A stretch of DNA of 64,000 bases from Bradyrhizobium jicamae (GTDB lineage Bacteria; Pseudomonadota; Alphaproteobacteria; Rhizobiales; Xanthobacteraceae), in the NCBI RefSeq assembly GCF_018130695.1, contig NZ_JAFCJX010000009.1:124001-188000 (forward strand), written 5' to 3'. The position numbers were made by a program, and so were the translations under genes. The notes below the pieces were generated by a model. That model ran no database searches, was not told the DNA's origin, and saw only the letters and a list, made by a program, of their open reading frames with translations. This document shows positions 48,324 to 56,810 of the stretch, piece by piece. Position 1 is the stretch's first letter, and every line of letters begins with the position of its first letter.

Positions 48324-49634
48324 ATGAAGTACAACCAGCCCTATGGCGTGAGCGATCCGAACGCTCCCTATATCAACGGCAACCCTTCGACCGGCCAGGC
48401 TGGATCGATCCCGCCCGCCGCGTCGATTGAGTATCCGCAGCGCGAGATCGTCAATCTCCTCACCGATGTCAATATTGCGGTGCCAGCGAACTCTGACCTG
48501 CATCAGCTGGCAAAAGCGATCCAGTCGCAGCGTCTGAACTACTCGGCCGACTACGGCACCGCGAACGCCTACGTCGCGCACCTTGCGCCAGCACCGGACG
48601 ACTATTTCGCTGGCATGGTTTGCCGCGTGAAGATCGGCGCGACCAACGCGGGCGACTCGACGCTCGCGCTCTATCCGCTCTCGCCCAAGCATGTGGTCAG
48701 ACCGGACGGCACAAACCTGCAGCAGTACGACCTGATCCAAGGTCAGGTCGCCACCTTCGTCTATGACGGCGCGCAATGGGTCCTGACGGGCATCAATTCG
48801 GCGGGCTCTGGCGGGCCGATCTATCTCACCGCGCCGCGCACGTACTACGTCAACGGCAATACCGGAGACGACAATTTCGACGGCTCGCAGGCGGCGGTCG
48901 GCCCGTCCCCAAAAGGTCCGTTCAGGACGTTGCAGCGCGCGTCGAACTCAATCGCGAAGTTCAACCTCAATGGCTACAATGTCGATGTCTACGTCGCGGA
49001 CGCGACTTATGCGCCCGTGCAGCTTCCTCAAGTTGCCGGTCAAGGCCAAGTTTCGTGGCACGGCAACAATGCCAACCCAGCAGCATGCCTGATCGCGGGT
49101 AACCAGACCAACTCCTGCATCGGCATGGCCGGGGTCGCCAATTACATGAGCGGCTTCAAGGTCACGCACACGGGGGTCGGCAGCATCTCGGAGTGCAACG
49201 GTATCTACGGCAACGGCCCGTGGCTGATGGGCATCGACAATTTCGAGTGGGGTCCAACGGTCGGCGCACAGAACCGGCTGGTGAACGGCTCGCAGCTTCG
49301 CTTCGGCTTGTCGGCCTTCAAAATCTCTGGAGGCACCCCGGGCGGCCCGTACTCGCCCGGTTGCTTCATCGAATGCTCGCAAGCCTCCAAGGCCGACTGC
49401 CCGCTCTCCGTCCATATGACGCTCAACATTGTCGGCACACCGAACTACGGCACCGCCTTCATTCGCTGCTTCGACGTGGGCGTGGTCGATTGGGTGGCGG
49501 ATGTGACCGGCGCGGCGACCGGCATGCGCTACTACGTCGCGACCAACGGCATCCTCAACACAGGCGGCGGCGGCCCCAACTACGTGCCGGGCAGCATCCC
49601 GGGCACCCAGCTGTCGGGAGGTCAGTATGTTTAA
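48324..49634 (+). CDS. Tail fibre or tailspike-like protein with beta-helix features
   Basis: The 436-residue protein opens MKYNQPYGVSDPNAPYINGN and has a baseplate-attachment helix (DLHQLAKAIQSQRLNYS). A beta-helix start follows (TYYVNGNTGDDNFDGSQAAV and GPFRTLQRASNSIAKFNLNG), as in tailspikes and pectate-lyase-like folds, then repeated short strands up to the C-terminus. It probably binds, or could cut, surface glycan. An AAGAGGA-like site precedes the ATG after a 72-base gap. Confidence 0.82.
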   Translation: MKYNQPYGVSDPNAPYINGNPSTGQAGSIPPAASIEYPQREIVNLLTDVNIAVPANSDLHQLAKAIQSQRLNYSADYGTANAYVAHLAPAPDDYFAGMVCRVKIGATNAGDSTLALYPLSPKHVVRPDGTNLQQYDLIQGQVATFVYDGAQWVLTGINSAGSGGPIYLTAPRTYYVNGNTGDDNFDGSQAAVGPSPKGPFRTLQRASNSIAKFNLNGYNVDVYVADATYAPVQLPQVAGQGQVSWHGNNANPAACLIAGNQTNSCIGMAGVANYMSGFKVTHTGVGSISECNGIYGNGPWLMGIDNFEWGPTVGAQNRLVNGSQLRFGLSAFKISGGTPGGPYSPGCFIECSQASKADCPLSVHMTLNIVGTPNYGTAFIRCFDVGVVDWVADVTGAATGMRYYVATNGILNTGGGGPNYVPGSIPGTQLSGGQYV

Positions 49635-50172
49635 CCCGTTCAACTGGTATTGGCGCGCAGACGACGGCCGCATCTTCGCGAGCGCCCGCCAGCAGATCGT
49701 TGACGAGACCGATCCGGACTTCATCGCGTTCGCCGAGGTTCAGGCCCCGACGACATGGCCGCGAGACAACGATGGCACCCAGACCGACGCCGCGCTGCAG
49801 GGCGTGCTCGATCCCTACTTCATTTTCGTCACGCTCGAAGCCTACGCCGCCAACGAGCGATGGAAGCTGGAGACGGGCGGCATCGCCTCCACGGCCGGGG
49901 TGCCCCTGAAGACGGATGACCGTGGCAAGACCATGATCATCGGCGCTGGCCTGCTGGCGACCAACGATCCCAACTTCACCACGACATGGGTAGGCGCGGA
50001 CGGCGAGCTCTATCCGCTCACCAACGATCAGCTGAAGCAGCAGGTCGGGGATCTCCAGCACCACATCGATGCATGCTTTGTCGCCTATACCGACATCGTT
50101 ACGCAGGTCAGGCAAAAGAAGATCACCAGCCACCAGCAGATCGACGAGCGGTTCAAGGCGGTGAAAGGCTGA
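49627..50172 (+). CDS. Tail fibre assembly-like protein (DUF4376-like)
   Basis: The ATG overlaps the fibre gene end. The 181-residue product has WYWRADDGRIFASARQQIVD, FIAFAEVQAPTTWPRDNDGT, the pattern of tail fibre assembly proteins, and a helical end (QHHIDACFVAYTDIVTQVRQ). It likely assists folding or trimerisation of the fibres encoded on either side. Confidence 0.7.
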   Translation: MFNPFNWYWRADDGRIFASARQQIVDETDPDFIAFAEVQAPTTWPRDNDGTQTDAALQGVLDPYFIFVTLEAYAANERWKLETGGIASTAGVPLKTDDRGKTMIIGAGLLATNDPNFTTTWVGADGELYPLTNDQLKQQVGDLQHHIDACFVAYTDIVTQVRQKKITSHQQIDERFKAVKG

Positions 50173-50175
50173 CGG

Positions 50176-50520
50176 ATGGCCATCGTCAACATCACCTGCG
50201 AGAACGATGCCGACTTCTACAGGCAGTTCGCCTACCAGTTTCAGGATGGCACGCCCATCGATCTGACCGGCAGCGCCATGCGCATGGGCATACGGCATCG
50301 CGCCACGGACGCGCACGAAGACCTGCTGCTGACCACGGAGAACGGCGGAATCGCGATTGTCGATGCAACGCACGGCAAATTCACTGTGCGGATCACCCAG
50401 GCGCAGCTGGAGCGGCTCCAGCTCGGCGACTACGAGCATTCCCTGATCCGCATGTTCAGCGGGATGCATCTGCGCGTCTGGTCGGGCTCGCTCATCAACA
50501 ACGCTGGGGCGAGCCGATGA
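50176..50520 (+). CDS. Small beta-rich fibre-associated protein
   Basis: The 114-residue product has ENDADFYRQFAYQFQDGTPI, DLTGSAMRMGIRHRATDAHE, GKFTVRITQAQLERLQLGDY and HSLIRMFSGMHLRVWSGSLI. This resembles small proteins encoded beside collagen-containing fibres (BppU-like N-terminal fold). It lies between two fibre genes and is coupled to the second. Confidence 0.65.
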   Translation: MAIVNITCENDADFYRQFAYQFQDGTPIDLTGSAMRMGIRHRATDAHEDLLLTTENGGIAIVDATHGKFTVRITQAQLERLQLGDYEHSLIRMFSGMHLRVWSGSLINNAGASR

Positions 50521-52385
50521 TCGATGTCGAGATCAGTCAGGACAAGGACGTTGCAACTGGCTCGTCTTCAGACTCTGTGGTGGTCGTTACCGACTTCGAG
50601 GTTGAGGTCATCCAAGAGACCCAGCAGGGTCCGCCTGGACCGCAGGGACCGCCCGGAGCGCCTTCGACCATCCCGGGACCGCAAGGCCCCAAGGGCGATC
50701 CCGGCAACACGGTGCTCTATGGCCCGGTGGACCCCGTCAATTCTGACGGGCGAAATGGCGACTTCTACATCAACACCACGTCGCATTTCATGTTCGGGCC
50801 GAAGGCGAACAACCTTTGGCCGGCTGGCACCTCGCTGATCGGGCCGCAGGGACCGCGCGGGAACGCGGTGCTGTACGGCGCAGGCGCTCCGGTCGCTGGG
50901 ACCGGCATCGATGGCGACTTCTACATCAACACCAGCAACAACTTCATCTATGGGCCGAAGGCTGGCGGCGCATGGCCCGCTGGCACGTCGCTGGTTGGAC
51001 CGCAAGGTCCGCAGGGGGTTCAGGGCATTCAGGGCGTCACCGGCACGCGCGGATCGCAATGGTATGAAGGCGCAGGTCCACCCGGCACGATCAGCGGGGC
51101 GATTGCCAACGACAATTATCTGAACACCACCAACGGCGACGTTTACAACTACTCGGGCAGCTCGTGGGGCTCGCCGGTCGGCAACATCAGAGGACCGCAG
51201 GGCATTCAAGGCCCGGCCGGGCCGGTGCCTGAAGCGCCGAGCGATGGCGCATACTACACGCGGCGCAATGGTGCTTGGTTCGATGGCTCCGGTGCCCTTG
51301 TCCGCTTCGATGCGGCGCAGCCCGCAATCACCGTCGCGCAGAAGGCCATTGCGCGCGCCAACGTCTACGCCGCGCCGCTCGACGCGCAATCGTTCAACAA
51401 CCTGCTGATCAACGGAGCATTCGACGTTAATCAGGACCCCGGAGGTACAGGTGGCACGACCACCCATGCCTCCGCATTTTGCGACGGCTGGAACCTCTAC
51501 AGCGTCGGCACCGCCGGAGCGTGGGGACGGTGTGTTCCGTCGCCGAACTTCCCAGCTCCGGGCAGCAACTTCATGGGCGACATCGAGATCGGCACGGGGC
51601 AAGCCTCGCTCGGCGCCAATGATGCCGTCGCGATGTATCAGGTGATCGAGGGCTATCGGTTAGCGCGGTTAGGATTCGGCTCCGCGTCCTGCCAGCCGAT
51701 GTTCCTGTGCTTCTGGACTGCGCACATTCGCCCCGGTATTTATTCCGGCTCGGTCAAAAACATCGCTTCGGCCTTTTGCTACGTCTTCGAGTACACGCAG
51801 GTTGCATCAGGGGTCGCGCAATTCAACGTCATCCAAATTCCGCCGCAGACTACAGGGCCAGCACCGACGCTGACGAACGGCGCTGGTCTCTACGTTACCT
51901 TCGTGGTGGCTGCCGGATCGAGCCTTCGAGCGGCGGCTGGGGCTTGGCTCGGGACTACGACCGGGGTCATCGCGTCCAATAATCAAATCAACGGCGCACA
52001 GGCGAACACCGACCGCTTCCAGATCGGCAACATCTTCCTTGCACCCGGCAACGAAGCGCCGACATCTGACCGCGCTCACTTGCTGATGCGCCCCTATGGC
52101 GAAGAGCTGCGAACCTGCCAGCGCTACGTCGAGACAGGCACATGGCAGCTCGGCTCAATTTCGTCCTCAATCGCGAACCGCAACTATGTCTGGACGATAC
52201 CTTACAAGATGCTCAAGCGCGCCAGCCCGACGCTCACCGTGCCGACAATCAATGCGACACGTTGCAGCGTCAACACGGGCCAGCCGGGGCCGGACTGCTT
52301 CTATATCGCGCTCCTCAACACGGGTGCCGCCAACGACGATTTCGGTGCGAACGGCACATGGAAGTCAGACGCGAGGCTGAACTGA
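50517..52385 (+). CDS. Tail fibre protein with collagen-like repeats
   Basis: ATG at 50517 overlaps the preceding stop. The 622-residue fibre alternates short collagen runs (TQQGPPGPQGPPGAP; IPGPQGPKGDPGN; LIGPQGPRGN; VGPQGPQGVQGIQGVTG) with repeated ~45-residue modules (GDFYINTTSHFMFGPKANNL and GDFYINTSNNFIYGPKAGGA are sister copies). The C-terminal ~320 residues are a globular receptor-binding-like domain (FNNLLINGAFDVNQDPGGT onward). It is probably the main host-binding fibre. Confidence 0.88.
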   Translation: MIDVEISQDKDVATGSSSDSVVVVTDFEVEVIQETQQGPPGPQGPPGAPSTIPGPQGPKGDPGNTVLYGPVDPVNSDGRNGDFYINTTSHFMFGPKANNLWPAGTSLIGPQGPRGNAVLYGAGAPVAGTGIDGDFYINTSNNFIYGPKAGGAWPAGTSLVGPQGPQGVQGIQGVTGTRGSQWYEGAGPPGTISGAIANDNYLNTTNGDVYNYSGSSWGSPVGNIRGPQGIQGPAGPVPEAPSDGAYYTRRNGAWFDGSGALVRFDAAQPAITVAQKAIARANVYAAPLDAQSFNNLLINGAFDVNQDPGGTGGTTTHASAFCDGWNLYSVGTAGAWGRCVPSPNFPAPGSNFMGDIEIGTGQASLGANDAVAMYQVIEGYRLARLGFGSASCQPMFLCFWTAHIRPGIYSGSVKNIASAFCYVFEYTQVASGVAQFNVIQIPPQTTGPAPTLTNGAGLYVTFVVAAGSSLRAAAGAWLGTTTGVIASNNQINGAQANTDRFQIGNIFLAPGNEAPTSDRAHLLMRPYGEELRTCQRYVETGTWQLGSISSSIANRNYVWTIPYKMLKRASPTLTVPTINATRCSVNTGQPGPDCFYIALLNTGAANDDFGANGTWKSDARLN

Positions 52386-52591
52386 TGGCAGAATATCGAT
52401 TGACCGCAACCGACGCGGTTATCCGCACCGCCGACAACGCGCTGATCCCAAACGACGAGGGCAACGTCGATTGGCAAGCCTACCAGCAATGGCTCGATGC
52501 CGGCGGCGTGCCCGATCCGGTGAACCCGACGATCAATCCGAAGCTTGACGACAAGCCAGCAAAGACCACCTCCGAAATTCTGGGAGCCTGA
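52385..52591 (+). CDS. Small phage protein after the fibre gene
   Basis: The start overlaps the fibre stop (TGATGG). The 68-residue product MAEYRLTATDAVIRTADNAL then IPNDEGNVDWQAYQQWLDAG and a Pro-rich tail (PDPVNPTINPKLDDKPA) resembles short proteins found at the end of many phage fibre operons, with the W..YQ.WL.AG.VP pattern of fibre assembly partners. Confidence 0.75.
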   Translation: MAEYRLTATDAVIRTADNALIPNDEGNVDWQAYQQWLDAGGVPDPVNPTINPKLDDKPAKTTSEILGA

Positions 52592-52594
52592 ACC

Positions 52595-52936
52595 ATGCCC
52601 GCTGTGAACTACATCGCAACAGCGTCCGATCCTGAGTTCTCCGGCCGGGTGATGATAATCATGTTCAAGGTCGCGCAGAACGTCGCGAGCGAGGACCCGG
52701 CGACCGCGCACCATCAAGAGCGCATCGCCTATGCCAGCTTCGTCATCATGGGCGAAGAAAAGCCGCAGCTGGTTGCCGGTCATGTGATCTCGTCGAACGC
52801 GGTGATCTCCGGGGCCATCGACAGCGATCCCGAGGCGCTTGGCAAGAACGTGCCAGACGGCGACATCGAGTTCGCACTTGCGACAATCTGGGATTCTCGC
52901 AGTCTCGCCTATGCGACCGTGAAGCCCGCAGCGTAG
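52595..52936 (+). CDS. Hypothetical protein closing the tail operon
   Basis: The 113-residue product is a small alpha/beta protein: VNYIATASDPEFSGRVMIIM, RIAYASFVIMGEEKPQLVAG, HVISSNAVISGAIDSDPEAL and a C-terminal FALATIWDSRSLAYATVKPA. No family recognised. It is followed 27 bases later by a strong terminator, so it ends the structural operon. Confidence 0.65.
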   Translation: MPAVNYIATASDPEFSGRVMIIMFKVAQNVASEDPATAHHQERIAYASFVIMGEEKPQLVAGHVISSNAVISGAIDSDPEALGKNVPDGDIEFALATIWDSRSLAYATVKPAA

Positions 52937-52962
52937 TGCGACGAAAAGCCCGCTCGATCATC

Positions 52963-52989
52963 GCCCCGCTTCGGCGGGGCTCTTTTTTT
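52963..52989 (+). terminator. Strong rho-independent terminator ending the tail operon
   Basis: GCCCCGC (52963-52969) pairs with GCGGGGC (52974-52980) around a TTCG tetraloop, followed by TCTTTTTTT. This is a textbook stable hairpin and T-run, and it separates the structural genes from the accessory genes to the right. Confidence 0.92.
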
Positions 52990-53310
52990 GTCTGGTTGGG
53001 GGTGGCCAATTTGGCCACCCATGAAAAGCGCCCGCTCCAGTTCCCCAGGATCGCCCGTGTGCGCCGATCCCGACGACAAGATAAGCCGGTTGGCATCGTA
53101 CTGCTATACAACCGCCACGATCTCATTTATTTTAACAGCTGCTCGTGATCGCTGGGGCCATCGCGAGCCGTCCTTGGGACAGAACCCGTGTGTGCGACCA
53201 AGGGCGGGAGGAAACATCGGTGCGGCAGTTCAAGCCGCACGCTGCCTGCTGCCCCGACCTCTCACACCGCTGACGAAACCACCTCGCTCAAAACGAAGGA
53301 GGATCACGCG
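52990..53310. other. Intergenic region with TGGCCA palindrome, control of the accessory run
   Basis: About 320 bases between the terminator and the next gene. TGGCCAATTTGGCCA (53003-53017) lies inside a longer near-perfect palindrome GGTGGCCAATTTGGCCACC. AT-rich words around 53105-53145 (ATCTCATTTATTTTAACAGC) could hold a promoter. A 115-codon ORF crossing the stretch from 52988 looks random. GAAGGAGG near 53296 is the ribosome binding site of the winged-helix gene. Confidence 0.5.
53003..53017. repeat. TGGCCA-ATT-TGGCCA palindrome, related to the 8615-8644 repeat
   Basis: Two TGGCCA boxes three bases apart, with flanking GG and CC extending the symmetry. The same box spacing occurs twice in tandem at 8615-8644 next to the opposing regulator gene. 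Both places are non-coding and lie at module boundaries, which suggests a shared binding protein. Confidence 0.55.
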
Positions 53311-53967
53311 GTGCCGAAGACATTTCCCATCATGATCGAAGTTGAAGAGATCGCGCTCGGCCCCGTGCTGCGGCGACTCAACGAGATGCCAGGAATCGCG
53401 AAGCTGCATCTTGACCTCGGCCAAGGCGGTCAAGGCGCAGGCAAAAAGCAGCTGGAGAGGCAAGCCGCCGCGCATCGCGCCAGCAACGGCGACGGGCAAC
53501 AGGCGGCGGTCAAGCTGCTGATGAGCGGGCCGAAGCATATCAACGAGATTGCGCACGCGGTTGGGGGCAAGAAGACCCGCGCTTATGGAATCATGACCCA
53601 GCTGCGCAAGCAGGGGCTGGCGGAACCGGCGCAAGGCCGCGCGATGCATCAGCTGACCAAGAAGGCGCGCGAGCAGCTGGGCGGTGCCATGCCCGCGCTG
53701 CCCGCGCCCGACAAAGTGTCGCGCGGGCCGAGCGGGCGCGCTGCGCCCGGATCAGGCAACATTCTGCTTCGCAAGGCGCTCGACGCAGGGCCGGTCTCGC
53801 CTTCCGATCTGCGCGCCCATCTTGCGGCCAAGGGCATGTCAGCGAAGAGCGTTGCGGGCGTGCTGGATCGCGCCAAGAAGAGCGGCCTGATCAAGAAGAA
53901 TGGCGTCGGCTATGCGCTGACGGCGAAGGGCCAGAAGATCGAGCTGGGAGCTGCGGCACATGGCTAG
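53311..53967 (+). CDS. Tandem winged-helix DNA-binding protein
   Basis: The start is GTG at 53311 with GGAGG upstream. The 218-residue product has a polar N-terminal region with a Gly-rich turn (LDLGQGGQGAGKKQLERQAA), then two winged-helix units: VKLLMSGPKHINEIAHAVGG with YGIMTQLRKQGLAEPAQGRA, and ILLRKALDAGPVSPSDLRAH with VAGVLDRAKKSGLIKKNGVG. It is probably a regulator of this accessory operon or of late genes. The next gene, also DNA-binding, overlaps it by 8 bases. Confidence 0.75.
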   Translation: MPKTFPIMIEVEEIALGPVLRRLNEMPGIAKLHLDLGQGGQGAGKKQLERQAAAHRASNGDGQQAAVKLLMSGPKHINEIAHAVGGKKTRAYGIMTQLRKQGLAEPAQGRAMHQLTKKAREQLGGAMPALPAPDKVSRGPSGRAAPGSGNILLRKALDAGPVSPSDLRAHLAAKGMSAKSVAGVLDRAKKSGLIKKNGVGYALTAKGQKIELGAAAHG

Positions 53968-54340
53968 GGGTTTCCTGCGCGTATATCGCACCTACAACAT
54001 GGTCGATAAGAACCCCGTCATCGATAAAGTCCGCACGCTGGTGCAAGACGAAGGCTTGATCAAGAAGCTGGGGATCGTTCACGAGATATCGGGCGTCTCG
54101 ACATCGACGCTCGACAATTGGTTCAACGGCACCACGCGATCACCGCAGCACGCGACCATCGCGGCGGTGGTCACCTCGCTCGGTTACCGCGAGGAGTTCG
54201 TGAAAGACCATGACCTCGACATCGAGGCGGAACGCAAGGCGGCTGCCGCGTGGCTCGAGAAACAGGAGAAGCAGAAGGCGGCGGCGAAGGCGAAGCCCGC
54301 GAAGACCAACGGTCACCGCAAGCCGCGAACGAAGCGATGA
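53960..54340 (+). CDS. Lambda-repressor-fold (XRE-like) HTH protein
   Basis: The 126-residue protein has a clear helix-turn-helix: LIKKLGIVHEISGVSTSTLD, NWFNGTTRSPQHATIAAVVT, then SLGYREEFVKDHDLDIEAER and a Lys/Ala-rich tail. The family pattern (VYRTYN, then IDKVRTLVQDEGL) is one I associate with proteins in alphaproteobacterial phages. It is coupled to the winged-helix gene, and the two may act together. Confidence 0.75.
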   Translation: MARGFLRVYRTYNMVDKNPVIDKVRTLVQDEGLIKKLGIVHEISGVSTSTLDNWFNGTTRSPQHATIAAVVTSLGYREEFVKDHDLDIEAERKAAAAWLEKQEKQKAAAKAKPAKTNGHRKPRTKR

Positions 54341-54367
54341 TCGTACCGCCGCCCAGGGAGGACAGGG

Positions 54368-54877
54368 ATGAGCGAACGAGAGCTGCGCAAAATGATCGAC
54401 CTCGCATCCGACTTCTGCGAGCGCACCTTCGATGTAAAGGGCGAGATCGCCCCGACTTGGCACGCGATCACCGCGACCGGCGACAGGATCATCGAGCCGC
54501 ATCCGATGTTCTTCGGCAAGGACCTTGCCGCCGCGCTGATCCGCGCGCTGTTCGATCTGCGCGACGTGGTTCGATACGTCTACGTCGGCGAAGCTTGGAC
54601 GCTGAACCGCATCATCAGGCCCGAGGAGCAGGAGGAAATTTTCCGCAAAGGGATCTCCGAGCATCCTGATCGCGTCGAAGTGGTCCAGATACAGGGCGAG
54701 GATAGCCAGTACGGCCAGATCATGGCGGCGCGGAACATCATCAGACCCGAGGGGCGCAAGCCGTATCTCGGCCCGCTGCAATTCGTCAACGATCTGCCCT
54801 TCATTCCGCAAGGCGCGGCGGTCCAGTCGACCGGCCGACTTGTCGGCATGTTGCCAGTACGGGGAACGCGGCAATGA
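54368..54877 (+). CDS. Hypothetical accessory protein (169 aa)
   Basis: GGGAGGACAGG precedes the ATG. The 169-residue product is an alpha/beta protein: MIDLASDFCERTFDVKGEIA, PTWHAITATGDRIIEPHPMF, AALIRALFDLRDVVRYVYVG, EHPDRVEVVQIQGEDSQYGQ. No family is recognised. It leads a series of small coupled genes (54874, 55092, 55367, 55582, 55815, 56492), all joined by ATGA or GTGA overlaps. Confidence 0.65.
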   Translation: MSERELRKMIDLASDFCERTFDVKGEIAPTWHAITATGDRIIEPHPMFFGKDLAAALIRALFDLRDVVRYVYVGEAWTLNRIIRPEEQEEIFRKGISEHPDRVEVVQIQGEDSQYGQIMAARNIIRPEGRKPYLGPLQFVNDLPFIPQGAAVQSTGRLVGMLPVRGTRQ

Positions 54878-55095
54878 CCACGATGAAGATGGCTTTCCAC
54901 ACCGAGACCGGGCGGCGCATGGTCGAGGTCTACGGCGACGACGGCTCGTTCATCGCCGCGATCTATCCGACCGACAACGGCTCCAATTCGATCCACATCG
55001 TCAGCAAGCACTTTACTGACGACCCGATCAAGCCCAGCCTCGGGCAGGTGCCGGTGCCCGGCTATCTGGTGACATTCAATAAGGGGAAGCAATGA
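54874..55095 (+). CDS. Small hypothetical accessory protein (73 aa)
   Basis: Coupled by ATGA overlap. The product begins MKMAFHTETGRRMVEVYGDD then GSFIAAIYPTDNGSNSIHIV and ends YLVTFNKGK: a small beta-sheet protein. The pattern of a short beta domain ending in a surface loop is common among phage accessory proteins of unknown role. Confidence 0.65.
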   Translation: MTTMKMAFHTETGRRMVEVYGDDGSFIAAIYPTDNGSNSIHIVSKHFTDDPIKPSLGQVPVPGYLVTFNKGKQ

Positions 55096-55370
55096 CAGTC
55101 GTCCTGACGCCGCCGAACGAGCAGCTGCGCATTGATGAAGTCTGGCTGTTCGTCTCAATCGATGAAAACGGCGAAGGCCTGTGCGCGGGGCCGCTGATGG
55201 GACCCGGCACGCTGGTGCCGCTGGTCGCGGCCGACAAGGTTCGCAGGGACGCGCTGATGCCGCTGGCCAGGCAGATCGCCGAGCTGAGCGGCAAGCCGGT
55301 GAAGGTGGTGAAGATGAGCGCCCGCACCGAGGAAATGACGATCACGCCCGATGGGAGACCGCCGCAGTGA
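55092..55370 (+). CDS. Small hypothetical accessory protein (92 aa)
   Basis: Coupled by ATGA overlap. The 92-residue product has PPNEQLRIDEVWLFVSIDEN, GEGLCAGPLMGPGTLVPLVA and a helical ADKVRRDALMPLARQIAELS before a final beta strand VKVVKMSARTEEM. Small alpha/beta protein, no family named. Confidence 0.65.
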   Translation: MTVVLTPPNEQLRIDEVWLFVSIDENGEGLCAGPLMGPGTLVPLVAADKVRRDALMPLARQIAELSGKPVKVVKMSARTEEMTITPDGRPPQ

Positions 55371-55585
55371 CGCCAAGCGAACAAGCCCGCGACTTCACCT
55401 GCCCGGACTGCGGCGGCTTCATCTTCCGCCCCGGGCCGCGCGGCGGGCTCTCGCAGAACCTCGAATGCGTCGGCTGCAGGTCGCGCTTCAACGTCGCATG
55501 CTGGCGCGGCCTGCTGGTGCGGGTCGAGCGGATTTCGAACGACAGCGAATGGAGGGAAGATATGTTCCCGCAGGTGCTGCAATGA
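55367..55585 (+). CDS. Zinc-ribbon protein
   Basis: GTG start at 55367 overlapping the previous stop (GTGA). The 72-residue product carries two CxxC pairs, FTCPDCGGFIFRPGPRGG and LECVGCRSRFNVA, spaced as in a zinc ribbon. It probably binds zinc and perhaps DNA, RNA or a host protein. It is one of two zinc-ribbon proteins in this accessory run. Confidence 0.75.
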   Translation: MTPSEQARDFTCPDCGGFIFRPGPRGGLSQNLECVGCRSRFNVACWRGLLVRVERISNDSEWREDMFPQVLQ

Positions 55586-55818
55586 TGCGCGATCCGCGCG
55601 CCATGATCATCGACCGCATCAGGACTGTCGGCGTGCAAAGCAGCTGGTCGCTCGATGCCTACCATCATCTCGTCACCAGCGGGGTTGATCCAGACCGCGC
55701 AATCCAGGCGATGCAGCTTTTCGTGGACGAGGTCGTTGCAATGAAGGAAGCGCGGCGCAAGAGCATGCCGCAGCTGGTGCAGCTGAAGGTGACCGAGGGC
55801 GACGAAGGCACGCGATGA
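55582..55818 (+). CDS. Small helical accessory protein (78 aa)
   Basis: Coupled by ATGA overlap. The product is helical: MMRDPRAMIIDRIRTVGVQS, DAYHHLVTSGVDPDRAIQAM, QLFVDEVVAMKEARRKSMPQ. No family recognised. It is immediately upstream of the papain-fold-like protein. Confidence 0.6.
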   Translation: MMRDPRAMIIDRIRTVGVQSSWSLDAYHHLVTSGVDPDRAIQAMQLFVDEVVAMKEARRKSMPQLVQLKVTEGDEGTR

Positions 55819-56495
55819 CCGAACCCGATATCATCGAGGCGCTGCAGTTCGGCGACATGGGGGTGATGGCGCATCCGCCCGCCAAGATGCTGAAGGCGCT
55901 GGCGGTGATCGCGACCCGCGCCCATCCGGCCTATGACGAGTGCTCAGGCGTGGCCGCCGGCGCCAGCCGGGACAAGTGCCTTTTCATGTCGCTGGCCGTG
56001 CGGGACTTCCTTGTCGAGATCGGCTTTGCCGATGCGACAGCGCGCAGCTGCTTCCTGTACATCGCCGCCAACGATCTGCAGGGCAAGGAGCTGTGGTCGG
56101 TTGGCCTCGGTGCGCCTGGGCAATACCCGATCCCCGAAAAGTTCAACGGCCATGCGGTTTGCACGGTGCCGTCGCTCAAACTGCTGATCGACACCACGGT
56201 GTATCAGGCGGTCCGCCCGCAATGGGCTGGCGCGGTCAGCGGCATGGCAGCGATCAAGTATCACCAGCCATGGCCGCACCAGCTGATCCACGGTTGCCCG
56301 TCCATTGCGGGCTGCGAGGCGGTGCTGCCCGACCGCCGCGTGATGCTGCTCTGGCTGGATCGGCCCGAGATCAACTGGAAGCGGCAGATTGACTTCCGGC
56401 AGAAGAACGACCGTCGCCGCTACGTCACCAAGGCGCTGCGAGAAGCTTTCGGCAGCTGGAGCGCGGTCGGCGAGCAGACCGAGGCCGTGCCATGA
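55815..56495 (+). CDS. Papain/transglutaminase-fold-like protein
   Basis: The 226-residue product shows a Cys-His-Asp order typical of papain-like folds. A helix opens with the likely nucleophile (RDKCLFMSLAVRDFLVEIGF), then NGHAVCTVPSLKLLIDTTVY supplies a His after a strand and an Asp in LIDTT. An RDxxLxM..AV helix followed by GHAV..LIDTT is how distant transglutaminase, NlpC/P60 or C39 relatives look. It might cut or cross-link a host protein or peptidoglycan peptide. The assignment rests on motif order only. Confidence 0.6.
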   Translation: MTEPDIIEALQFGDMGVMAHPPAKMLKALAVIATRAHPAYDECSGVAAGASRDKCLFMSLAVRDFLVEIGFADATARSCFLYIAANDLQGKELWSVGLGAPGQYPIPEKFNGHAVCTVPSLKLLIDTTVYQAVRPQWAGAVSGMAAIKYHQPWPHQLIHGCPSIAGCEAVLPDRRVMLLWLDRPEINWKRQIDFRQKNDRRRYVTKALREAFGSWSAVGEQTEAVP

Positions 56496-56776
56496 GCAGA
56501 AACCAGACCGAAGCGCAGGCGGATGTCGCCACCCAGATCGCTAGCGGCATGGTCAAGATGATCGAGCCGGTCTTTGCCGGTGTGCCGCCCGAGATAGCGG
56601 GCGCGGTGCTGGGTCAGCTCCTCGCCAAGCTTGTCGCCGGGCACCATCCGATTATGCGCGACGAGGCCATGCGGCTGGTGATCGACATGGCGCGCGATTT
56701 GGTTCCCATCGAAGTCGAGGAAATGATCGAGCGCGGGCAGTGCGGGCCTGAGTGGAGAGAGGCGACGCGGCAATGA
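56492..56776 (+). CDS. Small helical accessory protein (94 aa)
   Basis: Coupled by ATGA overlap. The product is helical (AQADVATQIASGMVKMIEPV, PEIAGAVLGQLLAKLVAGHH, AMRLVIDMARDLVPIEVEEM) and lacks catalytic motifs. It could be a small adaptor or inhibitor. It ends 34 bases before the next zinc-ribbon gene. Confidence 0.6.
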   Translation: MSRNQTEAQADVATQIASGMVKMIEPVFAGVPPEIAGAVLGQLLAKLVAGHHPIMRDEAMRLVIDMARDLVPIEVEEMIERGQCGPEWREATRQ

Positions 56777-56810
56777 AAAGATCGGCAGCGAGGCGAACGG
56801 TTATGCACTC

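Noticed and set aside
50568..52385. Repeated fibre modules as a CRISPR-like or tandem DNA repeat
   Set aside because: The periodicity is explained by homologous protein modules in the fibre gene; spacing and sequence are not array-like.
52988..53335. 115-codon ORF in the intergenic region after the tail terminator
   Set aside because: Ser/Arg-rich, no ribosome binding site, overlaps the start of the winged-helix gene.
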